From Prado023 sp963697345 (lineage in GTDB: Bacteria; Actinomycetota; Actinomycetes; S36-B12; CAIYMF01), in NCBI GenBank assembly GCA_963697345.1, contig CAVONS010000006.1:1-64000 (forward strand): DNA of 64,000 nucleotides, in the 5' to 3' direction. The notes under the pieces are model-generated. The model was not told where the DNA came from, made no database searches, and was given only the letters and a program-made list of their open reading frames with translations. Made by a program: the position numbers and the translations under genes. Below, one piece after another: positions 62,536 through 64,000 of this stretch (position 1 is the stretch's first letter; each line of letters starts with the position of its first letter).

Positions 62536-62555
62536 GCCGGGCAATGGCGCCCGGC
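62536..62555 (+). terminator. Terminator hairpin of the nar operon
   Basis: GCCGGGC-AATGGC-GCCCGGC starts at the base after the narI stop codon: a perfect 7-bp G/C stem. No U-tract follows. Confidence 0.6.
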
Positions 62556-62654
62556 GCGACCCGCCGGCCACGCGTCCTGCGCCAGCACGTCCCCTCCACG
62601 TCATTGCCGCCGCGACCCTGCGGTGAGACGATCATCGCCTCCAGGGAGGTGGGC

Positions 62655-62837
62655 ATGGAAGTCGTCGACCACATCTGTTCCCGATGCCATGGTCAGGCCG
62701 TGCTCGGATTCGGGGCAACCTGGCTGTGCGAGGACTGCTACGGAGTCATCGGGTCCTGCTGCATGGAGTTCGATGGGGATGACATGTTCCTCGAGGAGCG
62801 CAGTTGGTGGGACTCCCGGATTGCCCCCAAGTCCTAG
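62655..62837 (+). CDS. 60-residue zinc-ribbon-like protein
   Basis: A small protein with paired CxxC motifs: HICSRCHGQAVLG and LCEDCYGVIGSCCMEFDG, enough for one zinc ribbon with two extra cysteines. The C-terminus is acidic then aromatic (FLEERSWWDSRI). GGGAGGT precedes the ATG at 7 nt, and codon use matches the genome. Function unknown; it follows the nar terminator and may have its own promoter. Confidence 0.65.
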   Translation: MEVVDHICSRCHGQAVLGFGATWLCEDCYGVIGSCCMEFDGDDMFLEERSWWDSRIAPKS

Positions 62838-62864
62838 AGGTGTCGCCCGATCGTTGCGGGGGTA

Positions 62865-62985
62865 TCAGCCGCCGCGGACCCCTCCGAGGCTGAGGCCGAA
62901 GAAGTCGCCCTCCTCGGTGACGTCCCTGATCCCGGGGCTGTCCTGGCTCCACACCGTCGCCGGTCCGGCGGGTCGTTCGGCTCTT
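62865..62985 (-). pseudogene. C-terminal fragment of an FG-GAP repeat protein
   Basis: One minus-strand frame ending in TGA reads ATVWSQDSPGIRDVTEEGD then FFGLSLGGV. This is the spacer between FG-GAP blades, closely like VWHQGSPGVPGTNQDGDYLG in the neighbouring plus-strand gene. There is no start codon and no room for the rest of the protein. I read it as the tail of a lost inverted paralogue. Confidence 0.55.
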
Positions 62986-63052
62986 CTGGGTCCCGGTCGC
63001 CCCGGCTAGCGTGGAGACGCAGGAATCTCGACGTGGGATGGGGTGGCGGGTC

Positions 63053-64000
63053 ATGAGGCGTGCAGTGGTGGTCGGGACAGGGCTGGTCCTCGTTGGTGGC
63101 GTGGTCTGTCCTGCGGTGACCCCGAGCGGAGTTGAGCCCGCTTCGGCGGCTACGCGTGCGGCGATTCCGTTCGACTTCGATGGTGACGGCTTCGCCGACA
63201 TGGCGATCGGGATCAAGGGTGAGGACCTGCGGGGCAAGTCCAACGCCGGCGCGGTGCAAGTGATCTACGGATCGGCGTCCGGGCCCACGGCCCACGATCA
63301 GGTGTGGCACCAGGGCCGCAAGGGTGTGAAGGGCGCACTGGAGCGCGGGGACAACTTCGGCCAGCGGCTCACGTCCGGGGACTTCGACGGAGACGGGTTC
63401 GCCGACCTGGCCATCGGCATCCCCTCTGAGGACATCGGGGGCAAGGAGAACACAGGTGCCGTGCAGGTCCTGTACGGCAGCGCGGCCGGGCTGACCGCCG
63501 CCGGGGACCAGGTGTGGCACCAGGGATCGCCCGGCGTGCCCGGCACGAATCAGGACGGCGACTACCTCGGCTACTCCCTCGAGGTGGGTGACTTCCAGGG
63601 CGACGGGTACTCCGACCTCGTCATCGGTATCGGAGCCAAGGAAGTCCGCGGGAAGAAGTACGCGGGTCGGGTCGTGGTCCTGCGTGGCTCGGCCTCGGGC
63701 CTGACATCGGCCGGCGTGCAGTCCTGGGACCAGGGGTCGCCCGGCTTGGGCAGCCAGTTGGCCCGCTACGTGCAGTTCGGGGCACATCTGGCCACTGGGG
63801 ATGTCAACGGCGACGACCGAGATGACCTGGTGGTCAGAGGTGACTGGGAGAGCGGCCAGTTGCACGTGATCCTGGGCGGCGCCAAGGGGCTGACTGCGTC
63901 CGGCAGCCAGCTGTTCGACCTGGCCGACCTTGGCATGCCCGACCACTTCCTCGGGGAGCGGATGATCACCCTCGATGACTTCGACGGTGACGGCCGCGAC
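63053..64000 (+). CDS. FG-GAP (integrin-like beta-propeller) secreted protein, partial
   Basis: The first 316 residues are in the window and the frame continues off the right edge. A signal peptide (MRRAVVVGTGLVLVGGVVCP, Ala-rich cleavage region) is followed by at least five FG-GAP blades of about 60-65 residues. Each has a calcium-binding DxDGDGxxD core (FDFDGDGFADMAIGI, GDFDGDGFADLAIGI, GDFQGDGYSDLVIGI, GDVNGDDRDDLVV, DDFDGDGRD) and the G-A-V-Q-V-x-Y-G-S strand. Such proteins are extracellular or surface-bound and often mediate adhesion or carry enzymes. TAGCGT lies about 40 nt upstream; GGGTGGCGGG precedes the ATG. Confidence 0.85.
   Translation, partial: MRRAVVVGTGLVLVGGVVCPAVTPSGVEPASAATRAAIPFDFDGDGFADMAIGIKGEDLRGKSNAGAVQVIYGSASGPTAHDQVWHQGRKGVKGALERGDNFGQRLTSGDFDGDGFADLAIGIPSEDIGGKENTGAVQVLYGSAAGLTAAGDQVWHQGSPGVPGTNQDGDYLGYSLEVGDFQGDGYSDLVIGIGAKEVRGKKYAGRVVVLRGSASGLTSAGVQSWDQGSPGLGSQLARYVQFGAHLATGDVNGDDRDDLVVRGDWESGQLHVILGGAKGLTASGSQLFDLADLGMPDHFLGERMITLDDFDGDGRD

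Noticed and set aside
1..64000. tRNA, rRNA, CRISPR, transposase or integrase genes
   Set aside because: I looked through the gaps and frames and saw no cloverleaf-like sequence, no regularly spaced repeats and no DDE or integrase motifs.

Overview
The window is high-GC (roughly 70 percent), tightly packed DNA with GTG starts and strong G/C third-position bias. Together with LytR-CpsA-Psr, DUF2254, DUF1622 and DUF1015 proteins, an M. tuberculosis-type RpiB, a trehalose synthase-maltokinase fusion and a pyrophosphate-type PEP carboxykinase like that of Propionibacterium, this points to an actinobacterium (Actinomycetota). Propionibacteriales-like relatives are a guess only. I see no rRNA, tRNA, CRISPR array, insertion sequence or prophage.

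Layout. 1-8.5 kb: a partial DUF559 protein, a badly frameshifted FAD/Fe-S oxidase, an isochorismatase-like hydrolase, a frameshifted GH13 alpha-glucosidase, a frameshifted truncated haemoglobin and a frameshifted SDR-DUF2867 protein. Almost all reading-frame breaks of the window lie here. 8.6-32.8 kb: housekeeping and envelope genes (YihY, MscS, MalQ, PadR with a membrane partner, PepN, RpiB, CYTH, DacB, RocD, HerA-like ATPase, glutamine amidotransferase, LCP, DUF1015, PEBP, ABM, acyl-CoA dehydrogenase, a molybdopterin oxidoreductase with its cytochrome b, UGPase, VOC, GNAT). 32.8-39.7 kb: a C3/C4 carbon node with PPi-dependent PEP carboxykinase, malic enzyme, a fragment of 6-phosphogluconolactonase and tyrosine phenol-lyase. 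39.8-49.8 kb: SOUL haem protein, B12-binding protein, DUF2254, DUF1622, TreS-maltokinase, GDPD, tandem AHSA1 and ArsR. 50-62.5 kb: a complete respiratory nitrate reduction island (mobA, moeA, two narK, a cysteine-rich HTH regulator, narGHJI). 62.6-64 kb: a tiny zinc-ribbon protein, an inverted FG-GAP fragment and a partial FG-GAP secreted protein.

How the genes fit together. The nitrate island holds uptake/export (NarK pair), cofactor assembly (MobA, MoeA), the enzyme and its chaperone (NarGHJI) and a likely redox-sensing regulator directly upstream of narG. The carbon node could interconvert PEP, oxaloacetate, malate and pyruvate with PPi as energy currency, while tyrosine phenol-lyase would feed pyruvate and ammonia. 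MalQ, the GH13 glucosidase, TreS-Mak and UGPase serve alpha-glucan, trehalose and UDP-glucose metabolism.

Most interesting: a start-site architecture suggesting widespread leaderless transcription (TANNNT 6-8 nt before the start codon in many genes); a TreS-fused maltokinase domain that has lost its catalytic-loop Asp; a lyase whose diagnostic residues are those of tyrosine phenol-lyase rather than tryptophanase; a pgl remnant beside it; and an intergenic RNA-like element with mutually exclusive hairpins.
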